Source of the DNA: Mucilaginibacter celer
GTDB taxonomy: Bacteria; Bacteroidota; Bacteroidia; Sphingobacteriales; Sphingobacteriaceae
Assembly (NCBI RefSeq): GCF_003576455.2
Contig: NZ_CP032869.1
Span: 992,001-1,056,000 of the forward strand
DNA length: 64,000 nt
Direction of reading: 5' to 3'
The notes beneath the pieces are model-generated. The model worked only from the letters and a program-made list of their open reading frames with translations, ran no database searches and had not been told where the DNA came from. This document shows, one piece after another, positions 7,448 through 14,131 of the stretch. A program made the position numbers and the translations under genes. The first letter of the stretch is position 1. Each line of letters begins with the position of its first letter.

Positions 7448-8566
7448 ATGGAGCAAATGACAGTAATTTCTTCATTGAAGCACACCACCCCGGTTATCAA
7501 AAAAGATCAGCCCGACGATAGTTATAAATTCCAGGCCGCTCCAGCGGCTTCCGGTAGTTATCCTTACCATTTAAATATTGATAATGTTGTACCCGGTATC
7601 GTGGGGAATAAAATGATATTTCATATGGTGGGTGATACGGGCAGTATCCGCAACCCCGGTTCGCAAAGGCGGATAGCTGCTTTGATGGCAAAGCAGTTTG
7701 AGGCGGTTGCAGAAACTGATCAACCTAAATTTTTATATCATTTAGGCGATGTGGTTTACAATTATGGCGAAGCCAAAAATTATTACGACCAGTTTTTTGA
7801 ACCCTATAGCATATATCCCGGCCCGATATTCGCGATTGCCGGTAACCACGATAGTGATATAAATCCTGCTGCCGAAACGCCCTACCAAAGCCTCGACGCT
7901 TTTACCACCGTATTTTGCGATACCGTTTCGCGCCCTGTAGCCCTGAGCCGTGAAATTGACCGCAAAAGCATCACCCAACCCAATATTTACTGGACGATGG
8001 ATACCCCGCTGGCTACCATCATCGGTCTGCATACCAACGTACCCAAATACGGAGTGGTAACTCGTGAACAACGCGATTGGTTTATAGAGGAGCTCCAAAA
8101 AGCCGATACACAGCGCCCCGATAAAGCTATTATACTTTGTATGCACCACGCGCCGTATTCGGCAGATATTAACCATGGCGCCAGCCTGCCGATGATTGAT
8201 TTTCTGGAAGGGGTTTTTAATGAAACCGGCATCCGTCCCGATGTTGTTTTCAGCGGACACGTGCATAACTATCAGCGTTTTAATAAGCGCTATAATGATT
8301 GTGTGATAATGCCCTATATTGTAGCAGGCACTGGTGGGTTTGACGAATTGCACCCCATTGCATTAACAGATAACGAACGTTTTACTGCTGATGACTACAG
8401 GTTTGACGGTGTTAGCCTTGAATACAATTGCGATACCCGCCACGGATTTTTAAAAGTGAGTGTTGAAAAAGAAAGTGCCGGTATTGCCATCACCGGCGAA
8501 TACTATACCACCGATGAAGCGGGAAGTATTGCAGTTTTAACCGACAGGTTTGTGATAGAGACTTGA
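7448..8566 (+). CDS. calcineurin-like metallophosphoesterase
   Basis: A 372-aa predicted dinuclear-metal phosphoesterase with motifs in order: GDTGS (D at about 63), GDVVYNYG (about 100), GNHDSD (about 137), HHAPYS (about 236) and GHVHNYQRF (about 276), the full ligand set of the family. The GHVHNYxRF version is close to purple acid phosphatase-like enzymes. There is no signal peptide, so it is probably cytoplasmic. It stands alone between a leftward gene and the VOC gene. The substrate cannot be told from sequence. Confidence 0.85.
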   Translation: MEQMTVISSLKHTTPVIKKDQPDDSYKFQAAPAASGSYPYHLNIDNVVPGIVGNKMIFHMVGDTGSIRNPGSQRRIAALMAKQFEAVAETDQPKFLYHLGDVVYNYGEAKNYYDQFFEPYSIYPGPIFAIAGNHDSDINPAAETPYQSLDAFTTVFCDTVSRPVALSREIDRKSITQPNIYWTMDTPLATIIGLHTNVPKYGVVTREQRDWFIEELQKADTQRPDKAIILCMHHAPYSADINHGASLPMIDFLEGVFNETGIRPDVVFSGHVHNYQRFNKRYNDCVIMPYIVAGTGGFDELHPIALTDNERFTADDYRFDGVSLEYNCDTRHGFLKVSVEKESAGIAITGEYYTTDEAGSIAVLTDRFVIET

Positions 8567-8674
8567 AAATTTAATATAACGGTAATCTCATCGGCTTTAA
8601 AATAGTTTAAATTTATCAGCGGTACAGGGCAACTACTCCCAATAAATCAGCAAACTAATTTAAAACAACTAATT

Positions 8675-9061
8675 ATGGATCCTTTAGCAAACGCATTAAA
8701 CTGGTTCGAGATTCCGGTAACGGATATTGAACGCGCGCAGAAATTTTATGAGGGAATTTTCGCTATGCAGATGTTCCCCCTGCCCGAAATGATGGGTATG
8801 AAAATGGCCGGCTTCCCGATGGATATGAATAGCGGTAAAGTTTCGGGAGCCTTGGCACAAAGTGATTTTCACAAATCATCTGCCGAAGGCGTTATCGTTT
8901 ACCTGAATGCCAACCCCGAGATCCAGGCGGTGATTGACCGTGTTGAAGAATTTGGCGGAACAGTAGCCATGCCCCGCACCGAAATCAGTCCCGAAATTGG
9001 CGTTATGGCCTTTTTTATCGATACTGAAGGTAACCGCATTGGTTTGCACGCTCAACAATAA
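8675..9061 (+). CDS. VOC-family (glyoxalase/bleomycin-resistance-like) protein
   Basis: A 128-aa single vicinal-oxygen-chelate domain. Typical opening NWFEIPVTDIERAQKFYEGIF (9-29) and closing GVMAFFIDTEGNRIGLHAQ with the usual D.EGN..GLH pattern. These small Bacteroidota VOC proteins dimerise and bind metals or small molecules; reaction unknown. Transcription ends at a strong hairpin shared with the convergent azoreductase gene. Confidence 0.85.
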   Translation: MDPLANALNWFEIPVTDIERAQKFYEGIFAMQMFPLPEMMGMKMAGFPMDMNSGKVSGALAQSDFHKSSAEGVIVYLNANPEIQAVIDRVEEFGGTVAMPRTEISPEIGVMAFFIDTEGNRIGLHAQQ

Positions 9062-9074
9062 TAGCGGACCAAAA

Positions 9075-9128
9075 TTAACATAGAACAAAGGCGGGAGACT
9101 TTGATCTCCCGTTTTTGTTCTATGTTAA
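9075..9128. terminator. bidirectional intrinsic terminator between VOC and azoR genes
   Basis: A long stem: TTAACATAGAACAAA (9075-9089) pairs with its complement at 9114-9128, and inside it CGGGAGA/TCTCCCG (9092-9098/9105-9111) encloses a 6-nt loop. A T-run follows on the + strand and the matching A-run serves the - strand. The structure reaches into the azoR stop codon (9125-9127). Confidence 0.85.
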
Positions 9129-9721
9129 AGTTCGATGCTTGCAATAGCCCTATCCAAAGCCGTCGCCTGCAGGTCAGGTACTTTGATACCCTCAACGCGG
9201 AAGGCTTTGATATCCGTCATCCCCATAAAGCCTAATACAGCGCGCAGGTACGGCTCGGTAAAATCATAAGCTTTCATAAATCCTTCCGAATACACACCGC
9301 CCGATGCTATGGCCAGGTAAACCTTTTTGTTTTTTACCAAGCCTTCGGGGGCTTTGCCATCGTATTTAAAAGTTTTGCCTGCGCGGGCAATATGATCTAT
9401 CCAGGTTTTCAGGGTTGATGGGATGCTGAAATTGTACATTGGGGTATCAATCACAATGGCATCGGCAGCCATCAATTCGGCAATGGCCTCGTCCGAATGT
9501 TTTACTGCTTCTGCCAGTTCTGGCGTACGTTTTTCTTCGGGAGTATAAAAAGATGTAAGGTGCGCTTCTTCCAGGTGTGGATAAGGTGTCGCGCTTAAAT
9601 CGTGCGTAGTTAGTGTATTATCCGGGTTGGCCGATTGCAATTCTTTCACCACCGCGTTACCAAGCTTTACGCTGAATGAAGCTTCGCCCTGCGGGCTGCT
9701 TATTAAATGTAGTATTTTCAT
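9125..9721 (-). CDS. azoR: FMN-dependent NADH-azoreductase
   Basis: A 198-aa flavodoxin-fold quinone/azo reductase. Family features: MKILHLISSPQGEASFSVKLGNAV (FMN phosphate loop at the N-terminus), PMYNFSIPSTLKTWIDHIARAGKTFKY (about 98-124), and IASGGVYSEG (about 143-152). The ATG at 9721 is chosen because the core begins there; a longer start at 9766 would add residues unlike the family and overlap the promoter. Upstream on the same strand is a TAnnTTTG promoter and two palindromes, suggesting repression relieved by electrophiles or quinones, as for azoreductases under HxlR/MarR-type repressors elsewhere (inference). Confidence 0.9.
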   Translation of the reverse strand: MKILHLISSPQGEASFSVKLGNAVVKELQSANPDNTLTTHDLSATPYPHLEEAHLTSFYTPEEKRTPELAEAVKHSDEAIAELMAADAIVIDTPMYNFSIPSTLKTWIDHIARAGKTFKYDGKAPEGLVKNKKVYLAIASGGVYSEGFMKAYDFTEPYLRAVLGFMGMTDIKAFRVEGIKVPDLQATALDRAIASIEL

Positions 9722-9741
9722 TTCTGTGTGTTTTGTGAAAG

Positions 9742-9813
9742 CAAAATTACTTGGGTTTAGTATCAAAAAGATACTACTATCCTGTAGGATACCGGTATCC
9801 TACAGGATAGTAG
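9742..9813 (-). promoter_or_regulatory. azoR promoter with two palindromic operator candidates
   Basis: Reading leftward, TAATTTTG (9742-9749 on the + strand as CAAAATTA) matches the Bacteroidota -7 box TAnnTTTG and lies 20 nt from the azoR ATG. Just upstream is AGTATC-N5-GATACT (9759-9775), spanning the -33 area, and then a perfect 40-bp palindrome (9774-9813, centred on ACCGGT, half TATCCTGTAGGATACC with four more outer bases). Both palindromes contain GTATC/GATAC half-sites, consistent with one dimeric repressor binding several sites. No regulator gene is adjacent. Confidence 0.65.
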
Positions 9814-9850
9814 GGCAGTTAGCAGTTTTGAGTAGGCAGTTTGCAGTTGG

Positions 9851-9905
9851 TTTGTCTGAACCGGGATTTGGGGGGATTAGTTGGATGGGCAGGATTATTG
9901 TCTGA
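9851..9905. repeat. partial copy of the GTCTGAACC repeat
   Basis: TTTGTCTGAACCGGGATTTG at 9851 matches the left end of the dispersed inverted repeat seen at 3255 and 10491; a second TTGTCTGAAT start occurs at 9898. A right arm is not present, so this looks like a broken copy. Confidence 0.55.
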
Positions 9906-9927
9906 ATTAAAATTCCCTTTTCGGTAC

Positions 9928-10132
9928 CGTTCCAGTTTTAAAGGTGGAACACTTTGAGTGAAATTAAAAAATGGAACACCTGATAATCAGTATCTTGCAA
10001 AATTGTAAAAAAATCAAAAAATACAATTGGAACACTTTGGTATTGATAATCAGTTGTTTATAAAAAGTAAAAATCAAAAGTGGAACACCCTGTTTTTAAA
10101 AGTGGAACACTGACAAGATCTTGTCAGTAGAT
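9928..10132. repeat. iterated GTGGAACAC motifs, possible IS end remnant
   Basis: Five copies of (G/A/T)TGGAACAC start near 9944, 9971, 10027, 10080 and 10102, all in one orientation; an inverted GTTCCA lies at 9929. Copies 2 and 3 are both followed by TGATAATCAG, and copies 3 and 4 are both preceded by AAAATCAAAA. The block ends in a 20-bp perfect palindrome ACTGACAAGATCTTGTCAGT. Multiple short repeats at one end are a feature of IS21-type elements, but no transposase gene is here, so this may be a solo end or a protein-binding array. Confidence 0.6.
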
Positions 10133-10149
10133 AGTGAATTTAATTGCTA

Positions 10150-10310
10150 CAAATGGTGCTTAACGGTGCGTTTTTAATGCCTGAGCGGGGGCCGCGTTAA
10201 GGATTGCAGTGAAAAGCCCGGAGCGCGCGGGGGGGCTGTGGGCAGGCAAGGCGAGGACTTGTAACGGAAAGCCCGCCCGTTGGCTAACGGGAACGCCCTG
10301 ACTTAGAGAT
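10150..10310. repeat. GC-rich dispersed-repeat-like block
   Basis: Composition jumps from AT-rich to strongly GC-rich between about 10160 and 10303. Two similar phrases, TTGCAGTGAAAAGCCCG and TTGTAACGGAAAGCCCG, are about 60 bp apart, with GCGCGCGGGGGGG between. From memory, 'gcagcggaaagccc / gaggacttgtagcg' phrases recur between genes in many Bacteroidota genomes; I see no other copy in this window. No reading frame is evident. Confidence 0.5.
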
Positions 10311-10628
10311 TAGTGATTAGAGATTAGTTGTTTTATGGAGAATTATACTGGTTGATTTTTATTTTTTGGGATTACACCGATTGATTTTTGATTACACCGA
10401 TTTGAACCGTTGATTTTTTTGACTACGTTGATTTCGCTGATTTTTTCTTTGGTGATAAAATTGATTTTTAATTACACCGATTTTGTCTGAATCGGAATTT
10501 ATAGAATGAAGGAATTACCCGAATGCTTTTCAAATTCTATAAATTCAAATAATTCCCCCAAATTCGGGTTCAGACAAAAAGTAAATCCTGTATATCCAAC
10601 TAATCCCCCAAATCCCGGTTCAGAAATT
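10302..10628. repeat. AT-rich degenerate repeats followed by a complete inverted-repeat element
   Basis: AGAGATTAGTGATTAGAGATTAG (10304-10328) is followed by degenerate units of GATTACACCGATT/TTGATTTTT (10340-10490). Then comes an inverted-repeat element beginning TTTTGTCTGAATCGGAATTT (10491) whose complement AAATTCGGGTTCAGACAAAA ends near 10580, trailed by another right-type end CCCCCAAATCCCGGTTCAGA (to about 10627). The same type of element sits just past the other edge of the injection-system cluster (38907-39006). Nothing coding is seen here. Confidence 0.65.
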
Positions 10629-10638
10629 TAACCGCCAG

Positions 10639-10711
10639 TAAATTTGTTTTTTAACCATAAATTAAAGGTTTTGCGTTGAATTAACCCATTCAGCCATACG
10701 TATTTATACGT
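10639..10711 (+). promoter_or_regulatory. possible promoter and operator upstream of the eCIS operon
   Basis: TAAATTTG (10639-10646) matches the Bacteroidota -7 box but has no clear -33 TTTG at 19-21 bp. About 50 bp on is an inverted repeat ACGTAT-TT-ATACGT (10698-10711). The first eCIS ATG is at 10837, so the leader would be about 180 nt. This 200-bp stretch is the only sizeable gap before 18 closely spaced genes, so the main promoter should be in it; the exact assignment is weak. Confidence 0.3.
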
Positions 10712-10836
10712 TTTTCAATAGCGTAGATACACGCGGGCAATTACGTGCAGGCACTTGCAAATTATAAAAGCCTGATAGCCAACTTTACATCAACATCAGC
10801 GGGTTACCGCAGCCACCTATAAACACATCTATTATC

Positions 10837-11421
10837 ATGATTTACCAGGCCGTAAGTTTTTTAGCCGAGCAGTTAAATAATTATCTCAAAACCACCGACG
10901 GTAATTCGACACTTGCCTCAAATTTTACGCAACTTAAAAATGTTGCGCACCTGAGCGACGACGAAATCAAGAACCTGGAAAATGTCCTGGTAACGCTGGT
11001 AAACATCTCCGAAGAGTTTACCATGAAAAACATTCCCAACTATGTGCGCGATGGCGACAACATCAATTACCGCAACGCGCCTATGTACCTTAACCTGTAT
11101 GTGCTGTTTTCGGCTTGTTTGCATACCTCGTACGAAAAATCGCTCATCTTCCTGTCGCACATTGTAGAGTTTTTCCAGGGGAAGAACACGTTCACCAAAC
11201 AAAACAGTCCCACTACGAAAGTTGGCCTTGGCGATTTTCGCCTCATACTGGATATCTATTCGCCCACATTTGAGCAGGCCAACTACCTGTGGAGCACGCT
11301 GGGCGGCAAGCAGTTTCCTTATGTACTGTACCGGGTTAGGCTGGTAGAGATCCTGAGGGATAACGTAAGCGAAACACGCGGCATCATCAAGAAAATTGAA
11401 CTGAGCGAGAAACTGAGTTAA
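10837..11421 (+). CDS. eCIS cap / tail terminator protein (Pvc16/Afp16-like, DUF4255)
   Basis: A 194-aa protein with the Pvc16 N-terminal domain pattern: a helical start (IYQAVSFLAEQLNNYL), an internal NISEEFTMKN, then YRNAPMYLNLYVLFSACL and YEKSLIFLSHIVEFFQGKNTFT, the usual 'PP(I/M)YLNLYVLFSA ... SLxxLSxVIxFFQ' block. In Afp, PVC and AlgoCIS this family caps the tube and sheath at the end opposite the baseplate and stops tail growth. It is the first gene of the operon, as in many Bacteroidota eCIS loci. Confidence 0.85.
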   Translation: MIYQAVSFLAEQLNNYLKTTDGNSTLASNFTQLKNVAHLSDDEIKNLENVLVTLVNISEEFTMKNIPNYVRDGDNINYRNAPMYLNLYVLFSACLHTSYEKSLIFLSHIVEFFQGKNTFTKQNSPTTKVGLGDFRLILDIYSPTFEQANYLWSTLGGKQFPYVLYRVRLVEILRDNVSETRGIIKKIELSEKLS

Positions 11422-11459
11422 TGATTTGTGCGGGAGATTGACCTGTAAATTATAACCTT

Positions 11460-12650
11460 ATGACACTCAACCTGAACTACGAAACGCTTTTCGAGATCAA
11501 TATCCGTCACCATTATCACCTGGACGATGGAGATAAGCTCTTCGATACACTTACCGCCGATGCGCAGGTAAACCTGTTGAAACGCTATGATATCGGCAGC
11601 TTTTTGTACATCGTGCCAACCAAAGCTACCCGCGCAAAGTTTGCCGGTTTGCATGTGGTTTATAAGCAAACACCAACCGGCATCATCACCGGTGTGCCCT
11701 ATACTTTAGACGCGGGAAAAGAAAAACCGCAGCTGGTACCGGCAGATAATGACGTATTCAGTTTTAACCTAAGCATTACTGATGGCCTGTTTGCAAACTA
11801 TAGCTCATTGCCTTTGCAGGCACCGGCCGGCATGGTGTATTATTTTACCAATGATCCTTCGTATTTGCCACGTGTATCGCCGGCATTAACTGCCACGCCA
11901 AACGTGTACAAGGCAGCAACCGATTATTACCCCGGCGATATGCTGGTTGATAACCAGGCCGCACCAACAAAGCTCTTCATTGCACAAAAGAAAAATAACC
12001 TCGATCCGGCTGCAGGAGGGACACCGGCAGGCAACTGGATCACCGACACGCTGGTAGGCGGCAAACCTTTGGCTTACGCCGGGAATAACGACCTGATCCA
12101 ACAGTTCGGTCGGATTTTCATCTACCAGGTAACCGTAGCCGGCAAAGCGCCCGATCTGATAATTAAAGACCGCCTCGGCAACACCGTAAACGTGCTTACC
12201 AGCATGGAAAGCGGCGACTTAAATATCATCAAAGCCGATATGGGCGATTTGCCCGAAGGTTTATACACAGCACATTTAAGCACCGCCGATGCCAGTTATA
12301 AAGATGATTTTGCTTTTTACTACAGCCAGGATGCATCGGCCTGGGCATTTATCGATATCTGTGTAAAAACAGGTAACGCGGTTTATAACCTGTTGCAGGG
12401 CGATACTACACTGAAATCGCCGGTGTTTAGTTTGCGGTTTAAAAACCGGGCAACCTACTGGCGCTACATCGGTAAAACTTTCGGCGCGGCATCGGTAAGT
12501 GATAACCCGCTGCCATTAACCCGGCAGGGCTTTTTAAGTGTAAAAGTAAAAGACAAAGACAATAAGCCTACAACGGTCGACCTGCCCAACGCAACAGCCT
12601 CGCTTATAAAACCAGAAACCAACCAGATTTTTTCAGACATATTTTTTTAG
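11460..12650 (+). CDS. unknown eCIS-associated protein (cap-adjacent)
   Basis: A 396-aa protein without recognised family. The start (NYETLFEINIRHHYHLDDG, then LLKRYDIGSFLYIVPT) and several beta-strand phrases (VYKAATDYYPGDMLVDNQ, LFIAQKKNN) suggest a beta-rich structural protein; residues 150-200 resemble short carbohydrate-binding/'chitinase A N-terminal' type motifs (Y-Y-x-G-D-x-V). It lies 38 bp after the cap gene and 18 bp before the first sheath, so a virion structural part such as a cap adaptor is likely (AlgoCIS has one) but not shown. No signal peptide or membrane helix. Confidence 0.6.
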   Translation: MTLNLNYETLFEINIRHHYHLDDGDKLFDTLTADAQVNLLKRYDIGSFLYIVPTKATRAKFAGLHVVYKQTPTGIITGVPYTLDAGKEKPQLVPADNDVFSFNLSITDGLFANYSSLPLQAPAGMVYYFTNDPSYLPRVSPALTATPNVYKAATDYYPGDMLVDNQAAPTKLFIAQKKNNLDPAAGGTPAGNWITDTLVGGKPLAYAGNNDLIQQFGRIFIYQVTVAGKAPDLIIKDRLGNTVNVLTSMESGDLNIIKADMGDLPEGLYTAHLSTADASYKDDFAFYYSQDASAWAFIDICVKTGNAVYNLLQGDTTLKSPVFSLRFKNRATYWRYIGKTFGAASVSDNPLPLTRQGFLSVKVKDKDNKPTTVDLPNATASLIKPETNQIFSDIFF

Positions 12651-12668
12651 GATTTAAAAAACAGTAAT

Positions 12669-14120
12669 ATGGCAACAACATACAAAACTCCGGGTGTTTA
12701 CGTGGAAGAGATTCCGCTCCTACCTCCATCGGTGGCCGAGGTTGAAACGGCTATCCCTGCCTTTATAGGCTACACACAAAACATTACTTACAACGGGGCG
12801 TCATTGCAATACAACCCTGTAAGGATTAAATCGCTTAAAGAGTATGAACAGATTTTTGGTTTCCCTGAAAATACAGTGTTCATAACCACAGGCGCAGCGG
12901 GTGTTAAAATTAACAAAAGCGGTACAGCCTTTACATTGGATACCGTGCTTACCGATCCGTACACCACCTTAAAATTCAGGATGTACTATTGTTTGCAGCT
13001 TTATTTTGCAAACGGCGGTGGGCCGTGCTACATTTCTTCGGCCGGGCAAACCGGTTCGGCGGTAGTTCCGAGCGAAGTTGACCTGGGTAAGGCGCTTGAT
13101 GCCGTTCAGAAAGAAGATGAACCAACCATTATTTTATATACCGATGCGGTAAATATTACAGATCCTACCAAATATTACGGTCTGTTTACCAGTGCACTAA
13201 CACAAGCAGCCTTTTTGCAGGACAGGGTGGTATTGATAGACCCATTGATTGCCGCTGCCGACAAGGGAAAAAAAGCCTTCGCCGATATAGCAACCGAGTT
13301 TCGCGGTAAAATAGGTGTAAACAACCTGAGCTATGGTGCCGCCTACTATCCATGGCTGCAAACCAGCATCAGCTATTTTTTAGACGAAACCAAGCAGAAG
13401 GTTATTGCCGGATCGGGCGTAACAACAGCCGACATTCCGAATAATTCGGTACTGCGCGATGATAAAAACACCGGGACATCCATCTACCACCTCAACAGCG
13501 ATCTGTACAATACCATCAAACAGCAAATTGATCAGTTCGCCCTTATTTTGCCACCTGCTGCAGCTATAGCCGGTGTTTATGCCTCGGTAGATAATACCCG
13601 CGGTGTTTGGAAAGCACCTGCCAACCTGAGCCTTAACATGGTAGCCGCGCCAATGGTAAAAATTGACGATGCCGACCAGGAAGATATGAATGTTACCAGC
13701 ACCGGTAAATCGGTAAATGCTATCAGGACTTTCTCGGGCAAAGGTGTGTTGGTTTGGGGTGCGCGCACGCTGGCCGGTAATGATAACGAGTGGCGTTACA
13801 TATCGGTAAGGCGTTTCTTTAATATGGTTGAAGAATCGGTTAAAAATTCAACCCAGCCATTTGTATTTGAGCCTAACGATGGCAATACCTGGGCCAAAGT
13901 GCGCGGTATGATAGCCAATTTTTTAATACTGCAATGGCGTGCCGGTGCTTTACAGGGTGCCAAACCGGAGGACGCGTTTTTTGTACACGTTGGCCTTGGC
14001 GAAACCATGACCTCGCTGGATATACTGGAAGGCCGCCTCATAGTTGAAGTGGGCATGGCAGTGGTACGCCCGGCCGAGTTCATTATCCTGAAGTTCAGTC
14101 ATAAAATGGTTCAATCTTAA
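12669..14120 (+). CDS. contractile tail sheath protein 1 (Afp2-4/Pvc2-4-like)
   Basis: A 483-aa sheath subunit whose contraction drives the inner tube. It has the N-terminal arm TYKTPGVYVEEIPLLPPSV (3-21) and a highly conserved C-terminal domain: RGVWKAPAN, WGARTLAGNDNEWRYISVRRFFNM, NTWAKVRGMIANFLILQWRAGALQGAKPEDAF and a final IILKFSHKM. Both ends are the segments that weave neighbouring subunits together in contractile sheaths. The following gene is a longer paralogue with near-identical ends. Confidence 0.95.
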   Translation: MATTYKTPGVYVEEIPLLPPSVAEVETAIPAFIGYTQNITYNGASLQYNPVRIKSLKEYEQIFGFPENTVFITTGAAGVKINKSGTAFTLDTVLTDPYTTLKFRMYYCLQLYFANGGGPCYISSAGQTGSAVVPSEVDLGKALDAVQKEDEPTIILYTDAVNITDPTKYYGLFTSALTQAAFLQDRVVLIDPLIAAADKGKKAFADIATEFRGKIGVNNLSYGAAYYPWLQTSISYFLDETKQKVIAGSGVTTADIPNNSVLRDDKNTGTSIYHLNSDLYNTIKQQIDQFALILPPAAAIAGVYASVDNTRGVWKAPANLSLNMVAAPMVKIDDADQEDMNVTSTGKSVNAIRTFSGKGVLVWGARTLAGNDNEWRYISVRRFFNMVEESVKNSTQPFVFEPNDGNTWAKVRGMIANFLILQWRAGALQGAKPEDAFFVHVGLGETMTSLDILEGRLIVEVGMAVVRPAEFIILKFSHKMVQS

Positions 14121-14131
14121 ATCAATTAATC

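Noticed and set aside
10725..10765. Sigma-54 promoter before the eCIS operon
   Set aside because: GG and GC dinucleotides with 10-nt spacing can be found in the CGGGCAATTACGTGCA stretch, but the surrounding bases do not match the consensus, so the match is no better than chance.
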